From assembly GCF_000613945.1 (NCBI RefSeq), contig NZ_BAJY01000003.1, positions 80,232-144,231 of the forward strand: a stretch of DNA of 64,000 nucleotides, written 5' to 3'. The stretch is from Prevotella falsenii DSM 22864 = JCM 15124 (GTDB lineage: Bacteria > Bacteroidota > Bacteroidia > Bacteroidales > Bacteroidaceae). Numbering within the stretch: the stretch's first letter is position 1; the number at the start of each line of letters is the position of its first letter. Below, in pieces: positions 1 through 9,384 of the stretch. Under the pieces are notes generated by a model, which worked only from the letters and a program-made list of their open reading frames with translations, was not told where the DNA came from and searched no databases. Both the position numbers and the translations under genes were made by a program.

Positions 1-36
1 TTGTGAAAAATGTTTACACCGTTATTGCGTTTTTTT
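1..36 (+). repeat. Partial copy of the ~200-bp interspersed repeat (family 1), cut by the window edge
   Basis: The first bases (TTGTGAAAAATGTTTAC and a T-rich run) match the right-hand end of the family-1 repeat seen complete at 18971, 39219, 44025 and 54910. The rest of this copy lies outside the window. Confidence 0.6.
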
Positions 37-79
37 TTGTTAAAAAAAATACCCCACGTTCCTAATCTCAACATTCAGA

Positions 80-109
80 AAAGGGCAGTATTTTTTGTAA
101 CTGCCCTTA
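80..109 (-). terminator. Hairpin downstream of the UDP-sugar dehydrogenase
   Basis: AAGGGCAGT and ACTGCCCTT form a perfect 9-bp stem with a 10-base loop. It lies about 70 bases past the stop of the minus-strand gene at 177-1427 and probably ends that transcript. It could also serve a plus-strand gene to the left of the window. Confidence 0.5.
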
Positions 110-176
110 ATGAATTAGCGAAAGAGGGCTACTCTTTTGCCCAATTTCCATCGAATAGTTTCGTTCCTTCGTTGTA

Positions 177-1427
177 TTAATCGCATTGGAAAATGTCGCG
201 GGTGTAGACCTTCTCTCTTACATCGTCCAATGTGCTATCGTATCGGTTGGCAATAATTTCGTCGCATTCCGTCTTGAATTTCTGCAAGTCGTTCACCACC
301 AAACTGCCAAAGAAGGTTGTCCCGTCTTCCAGTGTCGGTTCGTATATAAGCACCTTTGCACCTTTCGCCTTTATGCGCTTCATGACTCCTTGAATGGAAC
401 TCTGGCGGAAATTATCGCTGTTCGACTTCATCGTCAATCGGTAAACGCCTATCACGCATTCCTTTTCTACTGTCGGATTGTAGTTCCCCTGTTCGTTATA
501 ATCGTAATATCCGGCTTTGTTCAACACTTGGTCGGCAATGAAATCCTTGCGTGTACGGTTGCTTTCCACAATGGCTTGAATCAGGTTTTCAGGCACATCA
601 GAGTAGTTTGCCAACAGTTGTTTCGTATCTTTCGGCAAGCAGTAGCCACCATAACCGAACGATGGGTTGTTGTAGAACGAACCAATGCGTGGGTCGAGGC
701 ACACACCTTGTATTATATTAGCCGTGTTTAAGCCTTTCACTTCTGCGTATGTGTCGAGTTCGTTGAAATAGCTTACGCGCAAAGCCAAATAGGTGTTGGC
801 AAACAATTTCACCGCTTCGGCTTCGGTCAATCCCATGAAAAGCGTTGGAATATCCTCTTTTATAGCACCCTCTTTCAAGAGTTCGGCAAACTCGTGGGCA
901 GCTTTGTCCAATCGTTCGTCGTTTTCCGGGCGTGCAACAATAATGCGACTGGGATATAAATTATCGTATAGTGCCTTGCTTTCGCGCAAAAATTCGGGTG
1001 CAAAAATAATGTTTTCGCAGTTGTATTTCTGTCTTACGTGCTCGGTAAAACCTACCGGAATGGTCGATTTTATCACCATAATGGCATTCGAGTTCACACG
1101 CATCACTTGTTCTATCACCTCTTCAACGTGTGTTGTATCGAAATAGTTGCGCACCGGGTCGTAGTTCGTTGGCGTGGCAATCACTACGAAATCGGCATCG
1201 CGATAAGCCGTTTCGCCGTCTAAGGTAGCCGTTAGGTGCAACTCTTTTTCTGCTAAATATTGTTCAATGTAGTCGTCTTGAATAGGCGATAGCTTATTAT
1301 TAATAAGGTCTACCTTTTCTTTTATAACGTCTACTGCCACCACATCATGGTTTTGGCTCAACAGTGTTGCAATGCTTAAACCTACATATCCGGTTCCGGC
1401 AACTGCTATTTTATATTTCTTTTCCAT
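177..1427 (-). CDS. UDP-glucose/UDP-N-acetyl-mannosamine-type 6-dehydrogenase
   Basis: A cytoplasmic NAD-dependent dehydrogenase of the UDP-glucose/GDP-mannose dehydrogenase family. It oxidises the C6 hydroxyl of a nucleotide sugar to a uronic acid for capsule, LPS or exopolysaccharide. Residues 11-16 (GTGYVG) form the Rossmann NAD site, and Cys263 in [13 protein letters not shown] is the expected catalytic cysteine. The length of 416 aa is normal for the family. A TATCTTTG -7 box lies 26 bases before the ATG. The gene stands alone, so the exact sugar substrate cannot be told from context; UDP-glucose is the commonest case. Confidence 0.88.
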   Translation of the reverse strand: MEKKYKIAVAGTGYVGLSIATLLSQNHDVVAVDVIKEKVDLINNKLSPIQDDYIEQYLAEKELHLTATLDGETAYRDADFVVIATPTNYDPVRNYFDTTHVEEVIEQVMRVNSNAIMVIKSTIPVGFTEHVRQKYNCENIIFAPEFLRESKALYDNLYPSRIIVARPENDERLDKAAHEFAELLKEGAIKEDIPTLFMGLTEAEAVKLFANTYLALRVSYFNELDTYAEVKGLNTANIIQGVCLDPRIGSFYNNPSFGYGGYCLPKDTKQLLANYSDVPENLIQAIVESNRTRKDFIADQVLNKAGYYDYNEQGNYNPTVEKECVIGVYRLTMKSNSDNFRQSSIQGVMKRIKAKGAKVLIYEPTLEDGTTFFGSLVVNDLQKFKTECDEIIANRYDSTLDDVREKVYTRDIFQCD

Positions 1428-1452
1428 ACGAAGCGTTTTTTCAAATTCCTTG

Positions 1453-1460
1453 CAAAGATA
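1453..1460 (-). promoter_or_regulatory. -7 box for the UDP-sugar dehydrogenase gene
   Basis: On the minus strand this reads TATCTTTG, matching the Bacteroidetes TAnnTTTG element. No clear TTTG -33 element is seen at the usual spacing. Confidence 0.5.
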
Positions 1461-1534
1461 ACCATTTTCTCAGAAATGCGTGCCCTTAATATTAAAAGGT
1501 AGACTATTGAAAGGTTGGTTGTAGGCAGTCATAC

Positions 1535-2812
1535 TTATTCCGTTTTCTTATCCAAGTCGGTCGTTCGCTTTAAGAAACCTGCCACGATGAAAGGTAAAAC
1601 ATTCACGACAGCAACGATAACGAAGAAGCGTTGGTAGCCCAAATATTCTTGTAGAATGCCTGTAAACCAGCCTGACGCCATCAGCGAAAAGGCTGCCGCC
1701 GCACTTGCCAAGGAGTAACGGAAGATGGAATACCTGCCTTTTGAGCAATAAAGAAGCACAAGTATGTAGGGCGTAATGCCGAAACCAAAGCCAAACTGCT
1801 CTATTGCTACGCAAATATTGATAATGGAAAGCGTGGAAACAAAGTTGTAACTAAGGTAGATATACAGCATTTTGGGCAATGTAATGGCGCATACCATAAG
1901 CCAAAGATTGCTCCACAGTCCTCGCTTTTGTATGGCATAGCGACCTAAAAGGCTGCCTCCAATAGCGGCAAAAGCACCCACCGACCCTTGCACAAGTCCT
2001 AATTCTTGTGGCGAAAGACTCAATCCGCCGTTGCTTCCGGGGTCGATTAAGAACAATGGAGCTATGCGGAAGAACATTCCTTCGGGTATTAAGAAAAGCA
2101 AAAGAAACGAAAGCAACGCCACATAGTTGGGCAATTGCATAAAAGTAGTTTTGGTTTCCAACCACCATCGCCTTGTCAGTCCGCTGCGAATGGGTATCGA
2201 CGGCTTGTCTTGGGGGCGTGGCAACACGATTGTATGATAAATAAAGAGCAGCAAGAATGTTATCGCCAAGAAGTAGAAAGTAGTTACCCACGACTTTTCA
2301 ACGACTCTGTTCAGCACCTCTAAGTTACCTGCCAGCATCAGCGGAATACCCATTCCTACCACAACTGCCATCAGTAAGAATACAGAATGTACACTGCTGA
2401 GGCTTGGTAGCTTGCGCGACATACTGAGTTTATAATATCTTGCCACTGCTACATCGTGTATTACGGCTGCACACGCTGTTGTAAAGATGAACAGCATAGA
2501 CGCTATTTCCCAATAAGGGGTGGTAATCGACTGCGAAATACCGAACATTGAAACTGTCATCAGAAGTTCCATTGCCAACACCCAAAACCGTTTTGTGGCA
2601 TAGCCTGTAACAAATCTGCCTAACAGGGGACGCATTATGAAAGGAACGAAAGCCCACGACGTGTTCAGTGTAATGGTGCTATTCGACTGCCCCATGCGAT
2701 TGAAGAATACCAACGACACAAGAAACACAATGACATAGGGCAACCCTCGTGTAAAGTACACGGAGGGTAACCATAGCCAAGCCTTTGTATTTGTATGTTC
2801 GTTTGTGTTCAT
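1535..2812 (-). CDS. Major facilitator superfamily permease, AmpG-like
   Basis: A 425-aa inner-membrane protein with about 12 hydrophobic segments and no signal peptide. The N-terminus (WLPSVYFTRGLPYVIV) resembles Bacteroidetes AmpG-like MFS proteins, which in other bacteria import muropeptides for cell-wall recycling. That link is an inference, helped a little by the AmgK/MurU-type recycling genes at 55-58 kb in this window. The substrate is not proven. It sits between the dehydrogenase and the SpoIID operon with its own intergenic spaces. Confidence 0.7.
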   Translation of the reverse strand: MNTNEHTNTKAWLWLPSVYFTRGLPYVIVFLVSLVFFNRMGQSNSTITLNTSWAFVPFIMRPLLGRFVTGYATKRFWVLAMELLMTVSMFGISQSITTPYWEIASMLFIFTTACAAVIHDVAVARYYKLSMSRKLPSLSSVHSVFLLMAVVVGMGIPLMLAGNLEVLNRVVEKSWVTTFYFLAITFLLLFIYHTIVLPRPQDKPSIPIRSGLTRRWWLETKTTFMQLPNYVALLSFLLLFLIPEGMFFRIAPLFLIDPGSNGGLSLSPQELGLVQGSVGAFAAIGGSLLGRYAIQKRGLWSNLWLMVCAITLPKMLYIYLSYNFVSTLSIINICVAIEQFGFGFGITPYILVLLYCSKGRYSIFRYSLASAAAAFSLMASGWFTGILQEYLGYQRFFVIVAVVNVLPFIVAGFLKRTTDLDKKTE

Positions 2813-2853
2813 TTCGCTTCTTCCGGCTTTTATCTTATATTATCGGTAAAGCA

Positions 2854-4187
2854 CTATTTATAGGCTTTTGTTATTTCCGCACCTTTATAATAGTGCAATA
2901 ATATTTCTTCGTACCGATAGCCTTGCTCTCCCATCATGCAGCACCGATTTGACAAAGTCCTACGCCGTGCCCCCAGCCTGCCCCTTTTATGATGAATTTC
3001 TGTGGTACACCCTCTTCTATATCTGCCTTTTCAATGATGAAAGCCGAGCTGTATAGGTGGCTTTTGCTAAGTGCACGCCTTATTTCAAGCTCTTTTCCAA
3101 TGATGAGCGTGCGCTCTTTGCCAACTATTTTCAGTCGATAAATGCGCCCGCTCTTGCCTCTTGCCAACGGAATAAGGTCGATAATATCGCCAAATTGTAC
3201 TTCTAATTTCTCCTTTAAGAGTTGCTTTATTTCGGCTTGCGAGTAGGTTTGAGTCCACCGATAGAAGTCTGTTGTCTCTTGGTCGAAGTCGTTCAGCACC
3301 TGAGACAGCACCTTTTGGTCGGTCGTATTGCAGAAAGCGTCGGGCGACGATAGTATCCACAGACGCGCAACAGCCTCATTGGTGAGGTCGGGTAGGGGTG
3401 TCGTGTCGGGCAAAGTGTCGGGGAGAGCTTGCAGATAAGGCTTTTTAATGTTCTCCCAACAATATTGAAACTCTTCAACCGCACCGCCACAACATTTGCT
3501 ATACCGCGCATCGCAAATCTCTCCGTGGCTTGTCAGTATCTCTCCGGCTGTCTGCTGAATGGCTTCCACAACGTGTTTGTTGGCAGCTTTCGTTATGCCT
3601 TGGTAACGCTGACAGTGGTCGTCGGCACACACATCGAATAGTTTGTGGTCTTCACGGTCGTACCAACGTACTATTTCCTCATCGGTTTTCAGGAACGATG
3701 GGTGTACTTCGGCATTGCTACGCTCTGCTTTTCGTTGTTCCATTTGTGCCAAAAGCCAACTGCGCGATATAACAGCGTGGGCTTTCAGTAGCTCTAACGA
3801 CGAGGTTGCACGCATTTCCGACGAGATAACACTGGTGAGATAGGTTTCAACAGGCAGTTCGTTGATGGCGCAGATGTTGTTGTCCTGCACTATGAAACGC
3901 AACTTTCCCAAGAATGTTTGTGCCTCTTTTCGCTCCCAATGGAAGTTTACTCCGATGGTAACATCTTCGAGCGTGAACGACGATTGGGTATCGGTTGGCT
4001 CGAAAAGCAGTTCATCGTACAATGCGTTTTCCCACAAAATACGACCTTCCGACAGTTCTACAACCTGCTTTCCGCACTGCTGCGAACCGCAAACGGTATA
4101 GGGCGCGTTGAGCGAAAAACACAGTTTACTTGCGCTCACGATGCCTACCGAAACGATTGGTTCTTCTTTTCTGTTGCTCGTTTCCAT
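2854..4187 (-). CDS. SpoIID/LytB-domain protein, frameshifted near the C-terminus
   Basis: The SpoIID/LytB domain is a lytic-transglycosylase-like fold acting on denuded glycan strands of peptidoglycan. The domain core is visible (LPVETYLTSVISSEM near residue 110, then GWGHGVGLCQIGAA at the end of the frame). The open frame stops at 2934 right after IGAA. One base over, reading continues with MMGEQGYRYEEILLHYYKG to a stop at 2854-2856, which is the expected C-terminal part of this family. One G or C appears to be missing near 2936-2938. No signal peptide is visible. It is 13 bases after the DUF4922 gene and is probably co-transcribed with it and the glycosyltransferase. Coordinates here include the shifted tail. 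Confidence 0.8.
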
Positions 4188-4200
4188 TCTTTTTCTGTTG

Positions 4201-5055
4201 TTATATCTTTCTGTTTCTTATCTTTTCGGTTACTTCCTGCATCGCTTTAGCGTCAAGAACAACTTCTTTCATCACCTCCATTAGCAGTCTTTCATTTATT
4301 CTTTCAAAGTCGGTTTGGCGGGGAAGAATGAGCAAACCACCCATATCCAACGCCCCGGGACTAATCAGATACTGCTCGTCGCCCTCCTTTGAGTAGCAAT
4401 CGGGACGGTGTTTGCGACGTGGAAACACAACAGACACCGTGTCTAAGCCCTCTTTCCACACCACAATGTTCATCATTGGTTCCACCTCGTCAGCCTGTTG
4501 AGGCAGCGAATTGTACACAATGCCGAACAAGTGCACATCGTTTTCAACGCTTCGGCTTTTGATAGCAATGGCAGGATAGGCGAAATCGACAATTTCAAAT
4601 ATACCTTCCGCCCCGTTGATGCTTAATAACGGTTGGGCAGTGGCATCGAGCTTGCTCCACATTTCCTGCACGGGTAGCATGCCGTTTGTACCTCCTTGGA
4701 AGTGAAGATGGTCGGGTGCGCTTGCGCCACATTTAGGACCGTTATAGAAGAACATAAGTTTTGGATACTTGTCGCTAAGTTTATGCAAGTTGGCGTAATG
4801 TTCTTGTATGCGTTGCAAACGGTGTTGGCGTGCCGCAATGGTGAAATGGACAGGCAAAATGGGGAAGGGATTAACCAAAATATCGAAGTCTTCGCCAAAC
4901 GAAACGCCGGTCTGAACCTTCGGACGGTTATCCTTGCAAAGGAAACAAGGGCGTTTTGCAATGCTTGCCTTGTCTGTTTTTGCCCCTGCACTCACTATTC
5001 TTGCAGGATTGAACTGCACTTTTAAACCACCGTCGAACCGCTTTGTCTTCACCAA
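4201..5055 (-). CDS. DUF4922 protein (HIT-like nucleotidyltransferase/phosphorylase fold)
   Basis: A conserved Bacteroidetes protein related to Ap4A phosphorylase and GDP-hexose phosphorylase-type HIT enzymes. Visible signatures are KVQFNPARI, the zinc-ribbon-like CFLCKDNRP and the histidine motif DHLHFQGG around residue 115. The activity is unknown to me. The only usable start codon in frame is TTG at 5055, but in-frame codons continue upstream for about 25 residues ([20 protein letters not shown]), overlapping the end of the glycosyltransferase, and look like real N-terminal protein. No ATG, GTG or TTG is available there, so the true start is uncertain. It is the middle gene of the glycosyltransferase/DUF4922/SpoIID cluster, a gene order I recall from other Bacteroidetes. 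Confidence 0.78.
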   Translation of the reverse strand: MVKTKRFDGGLKVQFNPARIVSAGAKTDKASIAKRPCFLCKDNRPKVQTGVSFGEDFDILVNPFPILPVHFTIAARQHRLQRIQEHYANLHKLSDKYPKLMFFYNGPKCGASAPDHLHFQGGTNGMLPVQEMWSKLDATAQPLLSINGAEGIFEIVDFAYPAIAIKSRSVENDVHLFGIVYNSLPQQADEVEPMMNIVVWKEGLDTVSVVFPRRKHRPDCYSKEGDEQYLISPGALDMGGLLILPRQTDFERINERLLMEVMKEVVLDAKAMQEVTEKIRNRKI

Positions 5056-5096
5056 ACCTAAATCGCTGAACCGCTGTTTGGCTTCTTTCCACCGGT

Positions 5097-6629
5097 TCAG
5101 TTGGCTGTAAAAAAAGGCTCTAAACTCTTTGCGCCCTCCTCGTCGCCTTGTTTGTTGAGTTGCTGACGTGCCGTCAGTTCTATCGTTCGTAAGCGGTCTT
5201 TATACAAGTTGTTGGCATTGATGCGGTCGATACTTAACGCTGCATCGCTGTTTCCGCCCCAACGACGGCACAGATAGAGTTCTTCGTAAATGCGTCCGAT
5301 GCGGAACCGGCGACTGAAAGCCAATCCCATGGCGTAGTCTTCGCCGTAACCGGTGTTCGGGAACTGCACTTCGCGCGCCAAAGGTGTGTAGAACGCACGC
5401 GGTGCACCTAAGCCGTTGATGCGGAGCGCATTGTTGCAGCCGTTGTCTTCCGTCCATTCTGCATGGTCAATCAGTCCCGGAGGAAGTGTATTAAGGTCGA
5501 AATCGCACATACGGTACGAGCCTATTATCATTGCCGCCTGCTGTTCGTGAAAGGCGTTTATAATCTTTTGCAATGTCTGTTCCGACGAATAGAGGTCGTC
5601 GCTGTCCAATTGTACGGCAAACCTGCCGCAATGCTCGCTGTTCACGGCATAGTTCCAACAACCGCCAATGCCAAGGTCGGTGCGATTGGGAACAAGGTGT
5701 ACCAATTTGTTATCGGTCTTTGCAATGTCCGAAAGTATGGATGTCGTCTCGTCGGTAGAATGATTATCCACAACGATAACGTTGTATTTGAAATCTGTTT
5801 TCTGCGCCAATGCCGATGTAACAGCGTCGCGAATGGTCTTTTCACGATTGAAAACGGGGATTATAACAGAAGCCTCAACGGCGAAATTGCCGTTTGTAAA
5901 GTCGGGCTGTCTGTATTTCTTGGTGTCCACCAACCCATCTATGGCGCGCAAATGTGCTGTTGCGGCACGTTCCATTTCTATCTGTACCTCACGATTACGC
6001 GGGTTTACGTAGTCGAATTGCTTCTCTCCGCTTCGGCGCAAGTCGTCTTCTTCCTCTGTATAAAGATATTCGTCCAAGTGGAAAATCTTACCTTTTCTAC
6101 TTAGATATAAACGCAAATCGTACCAACCGGCAAACTTATAGTCAGCCTTTTCAGCTTCTCCGGCATATTCACGGAGCAACTTTGCATCGATGAGCACCAA
6201 CGAACCGAAGTCGAAATCGTCGCGAAGGCTGCCCTCTTGATAGTCGATGACAGGGTGGCGTACCACCTTTCCGGCTTCAACCGAATAGTGGTCGGCATAC
6301 ACCAAGGCGGCTTTCGTGTCGGCAGCTACACGCACAAGTCGTTTTAAAGCGTGGTAACCCAAAGTTATGGGCGATGTTTTCATATAGAAAAGCACATAGT
6401 CGGCAGTAGCATTTCGTGCCATTTTCAGCATCGTTTCCGTCGAAAGAATGTTTTCAACTTGTATCGTGCCAATGCCTTCAGCTGTTTTTTCGCTAACGTC
6501 AGTATCGTCAGAAGTGAGCATAAAAACCTTTGCCACTTCGTCTTCGTTTACGAATTGCGTTGCATATTGTTGTGCTTGCTGTGCGTTTTCGCAAGGAACA
6601 AAGCAATCTATTTTATTCTTTATATCCAT
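5097..6629 (-). CDS. Family 2 glycosyltransferase
   Basis: A cytoplasmic or peripheral GT-A enzyme of about 510 aa. The conserved GT2 module lies in the second half: [13 protein letters not shown] begins the nucleotide-sugar fold and QLDSDDLY carries the metal-binding DxD-type motif. The N-terminal half (from [13 protein letters not shown]) is a Bacteroidetes-specific extension, itself like a degenerate transferase domain. I chose the ATG at 6629 rather than 6677 because homologues begin at this point and the upstream residues look random. It is the first gene of the operon with DUF4922 and SpoIID, behind a triple promoter-like repeat. Donor and acceptor are unknown. Confidence 0.82.
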   Translation of the reverse strand: MDIKNKIDCFVPCENAQQAQQYATQFVNEDEVAKVFMLTSDDTDVSEKTAEGIGTIQVENILSTETMLKMARNATADYVLFYMKTSPITLGYHALKRLVRVAADTKAALVYADHYSVEAGKVVRHPVIDYQEGSLRDDFDFGSLVLIDAKLLREYAGEAEKADYKFAGWYDLRLYLSRKGKIFHLDEYLYTEEEDDLRRSGEKQFDYVNPRNREVQIEMERAATAHLRAIDGLVDTKKYRQPDFTNGNFAVEASVIIPVFNREKTIRDAVTSALAQKTDFKYNVIVVDNHSTDETTSILSDIAKTDNKLVHLVPNRTDLGIGGCWNYAVNSEHCGRFAVQLDSDDLYSSEQTLQKIINAFHEQQAAMIIGSYRMCDFDLNTLPPGLIDHAEWTEDNGCNNALRINGLGAPRAFYTPLAREVQFPNTGYGEDYAMGLAFSRRFRIGRIYEELYLCRRWGGNSDAALSIDRINANNLYKDRLRTIELTARQQLNKQGDEEGAKSLEPFFTAN

Positions 6630-6657
6630 TAGGTTGGTTGTTTTCGGGTAAGATAAT

Positions 6658-6810
6658 CTTATGCAAAGATAGTGCAAGCGAGTGCAAAGAGAGTTTACTC
6701 TTGTTTTGCCGAGTGCCGCCTATCTTATGCAAAGATAGTGCAAGCGAGCGCAAAGAGAGTTTACTCTTAGTTTGCCGAGTGCCGCCTATCTTATGCAAAG
6801 ATAGCATAAA
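6658..6810 (-). repeat. Tandem 66-bp repeat carrying three -7 promoter boxes
   Basis: A unit beginning TTATGCAAAGATAGTGCAAG is repeated at 6659, 6725 and 6791, with a period of exactly 66 bases; the third copy is partial. On the minus strand each unit contains TATCTTTG (6664-6671, 6730-6737, 6796-6803), the Bacteroidetes -7 box, pointing at the glycosyltransferase operon. The -33 partners are not convincing for each copy. Confidence 0.75.
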
Positions 6811-6952
6811 CGAACGAGATAGACGAAAGAAACGCTTAAAATTCTGCCGAATATCGGTACAAGCAAAATGCAATAGGGGAGTTATGACTGTTCGCTAAAA
6901 TCCTTTTTGCCTTGCATAAACTCAGGTTTGAACTTCCTGATGTGGAGGTTTG

Positions 6953-7174
6953 CACCTATATAATATAAGGAGAAGAAAGGGCGTAAAAACGTAAATATTT
7001 TTCAGAAGAATATCTGTTGTGTAAACAATTGTGTGTCAATGCGTTGCAAAACCTATTGTTTTGCGTTCCAAAACCGTAGGTTTTGCACGGTAAAAGCGTA
7101 GGTTTTACATTGCAAAACCTACGCTTTCGCAACGTCAAATCGTAATTATCACTTTTTAAGAGAATTATCTTTAC
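6953..7174 (-). repeat. Family-1 interspersed repeat, copy B
   Basis: A minus-oriented copy with the usual order: GTAAAGATAATTCTCTTAAAAAG left end, the core of inverted AAAACCTACG blocks, and the GAAAAATATTTACG right end. The first arm (AAAGCGTAGGTTTTGC) pairs best with the second block. It fills the gap between the 66-bp repeat and Tag. Confidence 0.85.
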
Positions 7175-7184
7175 AAAACTAGAG

Positions 7185-7738
7185 CTATTTCCGATTGTAA
7201 CAATCGCAATCGGCTTGGTGGTCGTTTATAATACCTATGCTTTGCAAATAACTATAAATGATGACGGAACCAACGTATTTAAAGCCACGTTTTTTCAAGT
7301 CTTTAGCCACCTTGTCGCTCAATGCGTTGCGTGTGCAGAGACGTTTTTGGTGCGACGGATAGACCATTGTCTTGCCTTTAGAGAATTGCCAGATGTACTT
7401 GTCGAACGAGCCAAACTCTTCAATAACGCAGAGAAAAGCCTGTGCATTGGCAATCATGGCTTCTATTTTGCGTCGGCTTTTCAGCATATTCTCGGTGTTA
7501 AGCATGCGCTGAACATCGTCGGCGGTGAAGCGAGCCACCTGCTTGAACTCGAAGTTAGCAAAGCAAAGGCGGAATGTTTCCTGCTTTTTCAGCATCAGCA
7601 ACCACGACAATCCGCACGACATACATTCCATTACAAGATACATAAAGAGCATTTTGTCGTCGTGAACGGGTATGCCCCAACGTTCGTCGTGGTATTTCTG
7701 AAGTAGTGGGTGGGTATCAGCCAAGCGCATCGTGCCAT
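7185..7738 (-). CDS. tag: DNA-3-methyladenine glycosylase I (Tag), frameshifted near the start
   Basis: Tag removes 3-methyladenine from alkylated DNA. The core is complete: HPLLQKYHDERWGIPVHDD, SCGLSWLLMLKK, then INDHQADCDCY with the C-terminal His and Cys zinc ligands. The usual N-terminus with its first zinc-binding Cys (xRCxWA) is missing from the long frame, but is found one base over as ATG GCA CGA TGC GCT TGG (MARCAW) starting at 7738. One G is apparently lost where TGG GCT became TGGCT, near 7721. The uninterrupted frame would instead start far upstream at 7799, inside the next gene, with unrelated residues. It ends about 15 bases after the FAD gene. Confidence 0.85.
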
Positions 7739-7753
7739 ATCTTTTGGGGTGTT

Positions 7754-9333
7754 TTATTGTTGAAGACTCGATAAATAGGCACTTGCCATTTCGGCACAAC
7801 GCTCTCCGTCGATGCCTGCACTAACGATTCCGCCTGCATATCCGGCACCTTCGCCGCAAGGGAACAAACCTTGAAGGCGCACGTGCATGAAAGTTTCGCG
7901 GTCGCGGAGAATGCGTACGGGCGAACTGGTGCGTGTTTCCGTGGCTATCATTACAGCCTCGTTGGTGAGGAAGCCGTGCGCTTGCTTGCCGAAATTCTTG
8001 AATGCTTGTTGCAGGCGAGTGGTGATAGTGTCGGGCAACCAAAAGTGTAACGGACTGGAAATAAGCCCCGGCGCATAGCTCGAAGCAGGCAAATCGTACG
8101 ACAAACGCTTGTTTACAAAGTCTGCCATACGCTGTGCAGGCGCGGTTTGGCGCATATTTCCTTGTTGCCAAGTGTCTTTTTCCAATTGTTCCTGAAAGTG
8201 CATCATGCGCAATAAGTCGTTGCCCTCGATGTCTTCGGGGTTGATTTGAACCACCATTCCTGCGTTCGACCATTTTGTTCCGCGGTTGGCCGGGCTCATT
8301 CCGTTGGTAACAATCTGTTGCGGTGCTGTAGCTGCCGGAATGACAAAGCCACCCGGACACATGCAGAAAGAATAGACGCCACGCCCTTCTACCTGCGTTA
8401 CAAAAGCGTATTCGGCTGCCGGAAGGTATTTGCCACGACCGTTTTTGTTGTGGTATTGTATTCGGTCGATGAGTTCCGACGGGTGTTCCAAGCGCACACC
8501 GACGGCAATTCCCTTTGCTTCCATTTCGATATTCGCATCTTGCAGTGCCGATAAACATCGCGTGCCGAGTGCCCCGTGGCAAGAATAACGGCTCCTTTGA
8601 ATGTCTTTTCCTGTTGTCCGCCTCCGTAAGTAGATACCGCTTTCACGCCGACAACCTTGTTTCCGTCGGTTTCCAATGCCACCATTTTGGTTTGGAAGTG
8701 CACTTCTCCGCCACAAGAAAGAATGGTGTTGCGCATGTTTTCAATCACTTTGGGCAGTTTGTCGGTACCGATATGCGGGTGAGCATCGGCAAGAATGCTT
8801 GTAGATGCGCCGTGCTGGCAGAACACGTTGAGTATTTTCTCCACCGAACCGCGCTTCTTGCTGCGTGTGTAAAGTTTGCCATCGGAGTATGCACCCGCAC
8901 CTCCTTCGCCGAAACAGTAGTTCGATTCGGGGTCTACGGTATGGGTACGGGATATTTGCGCAAGGTCTTTCTTGCGTTCGCGCACGTCTTTTCCACGTTC
9001 AAGAACAATGGGGCGCAAACCTAATTCCACCAATTTCAATGCAGCAAACAGTCCGCCGGGTCCGGCTCCGACAACGATAACGCGAGGCGCATGGCTTACA
9101 TCGGGGTACTCTGTCTTCACAAACGCATCGTCGTGCGGCATTTCGTTGATGTAGACCCTTACTTTCAGGTTCACAAAAATATCACGGTGGCGAGCATCGA
9201 TAGAGCGTTTCAGTGTGCGCACGTGGTTGATGGTTCGTGCGTCGATACCTTTCTCTTTCGCAAGAAACGTTTTTATATTCTCCTCGTTATATGCCACTTG
9301 CGGCATCACACGTATTTGATATTCCTGTATCAT
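7754..9333 (-). pseudogene. FAD-dependent dehydrogenase (COG2509-like), split by a one-base frameshift
   Basis: An NAD(P)/FAD-binding oxidoreductase of the uncharacterised COG2509 group. The N-terminal part starts at the ATG at 9333 (MIQEYQIRVMPQ) and has the dinucleotide motif VIVVGAGPGGLFAA and FGEGGAGAYSDGK. Its frame breaks at about 8553 after GHSARDVYR. The C-terminal part continues one base over with ALQDANIEMEAKG to the stop at 7754, including the final FPCGEGAGYAGG FAD motif. TAT CGG GCA appears to have lost one G. If the deletion is real the gene is broken; if it is a sequence error the protein is intact at about 525 aa. Substrate unknown. Confidence 0.85.
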
Positions 9334-9384
9334 AATTCGGTTGGGGTGGTTTTGTTGGGGTGTTGTTGCTTGGTTCGTTGGCAA

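Noticed and set aside
5463..6104. 213-aa plus-strand frame opposite the glycosyltransferase
   Set aside because: It is antisense to a clear GT2 coding region and has Cys/Val/Phe-rich, shadow-like composition.
6613..6873. 86-aa frame made of repeated HKIGGTRQ segments
   Set aside because: It is a translation of the 66-bp tandem repeat, whose length is a multiple of three.
6956..7138. Short frames in each family-1 repeat (also 18993, 44061, 59460)
   Set aside because: They arise because the palindromic core has no stops in one frame; the residues change with repeat orientation and no start signals are conserved.
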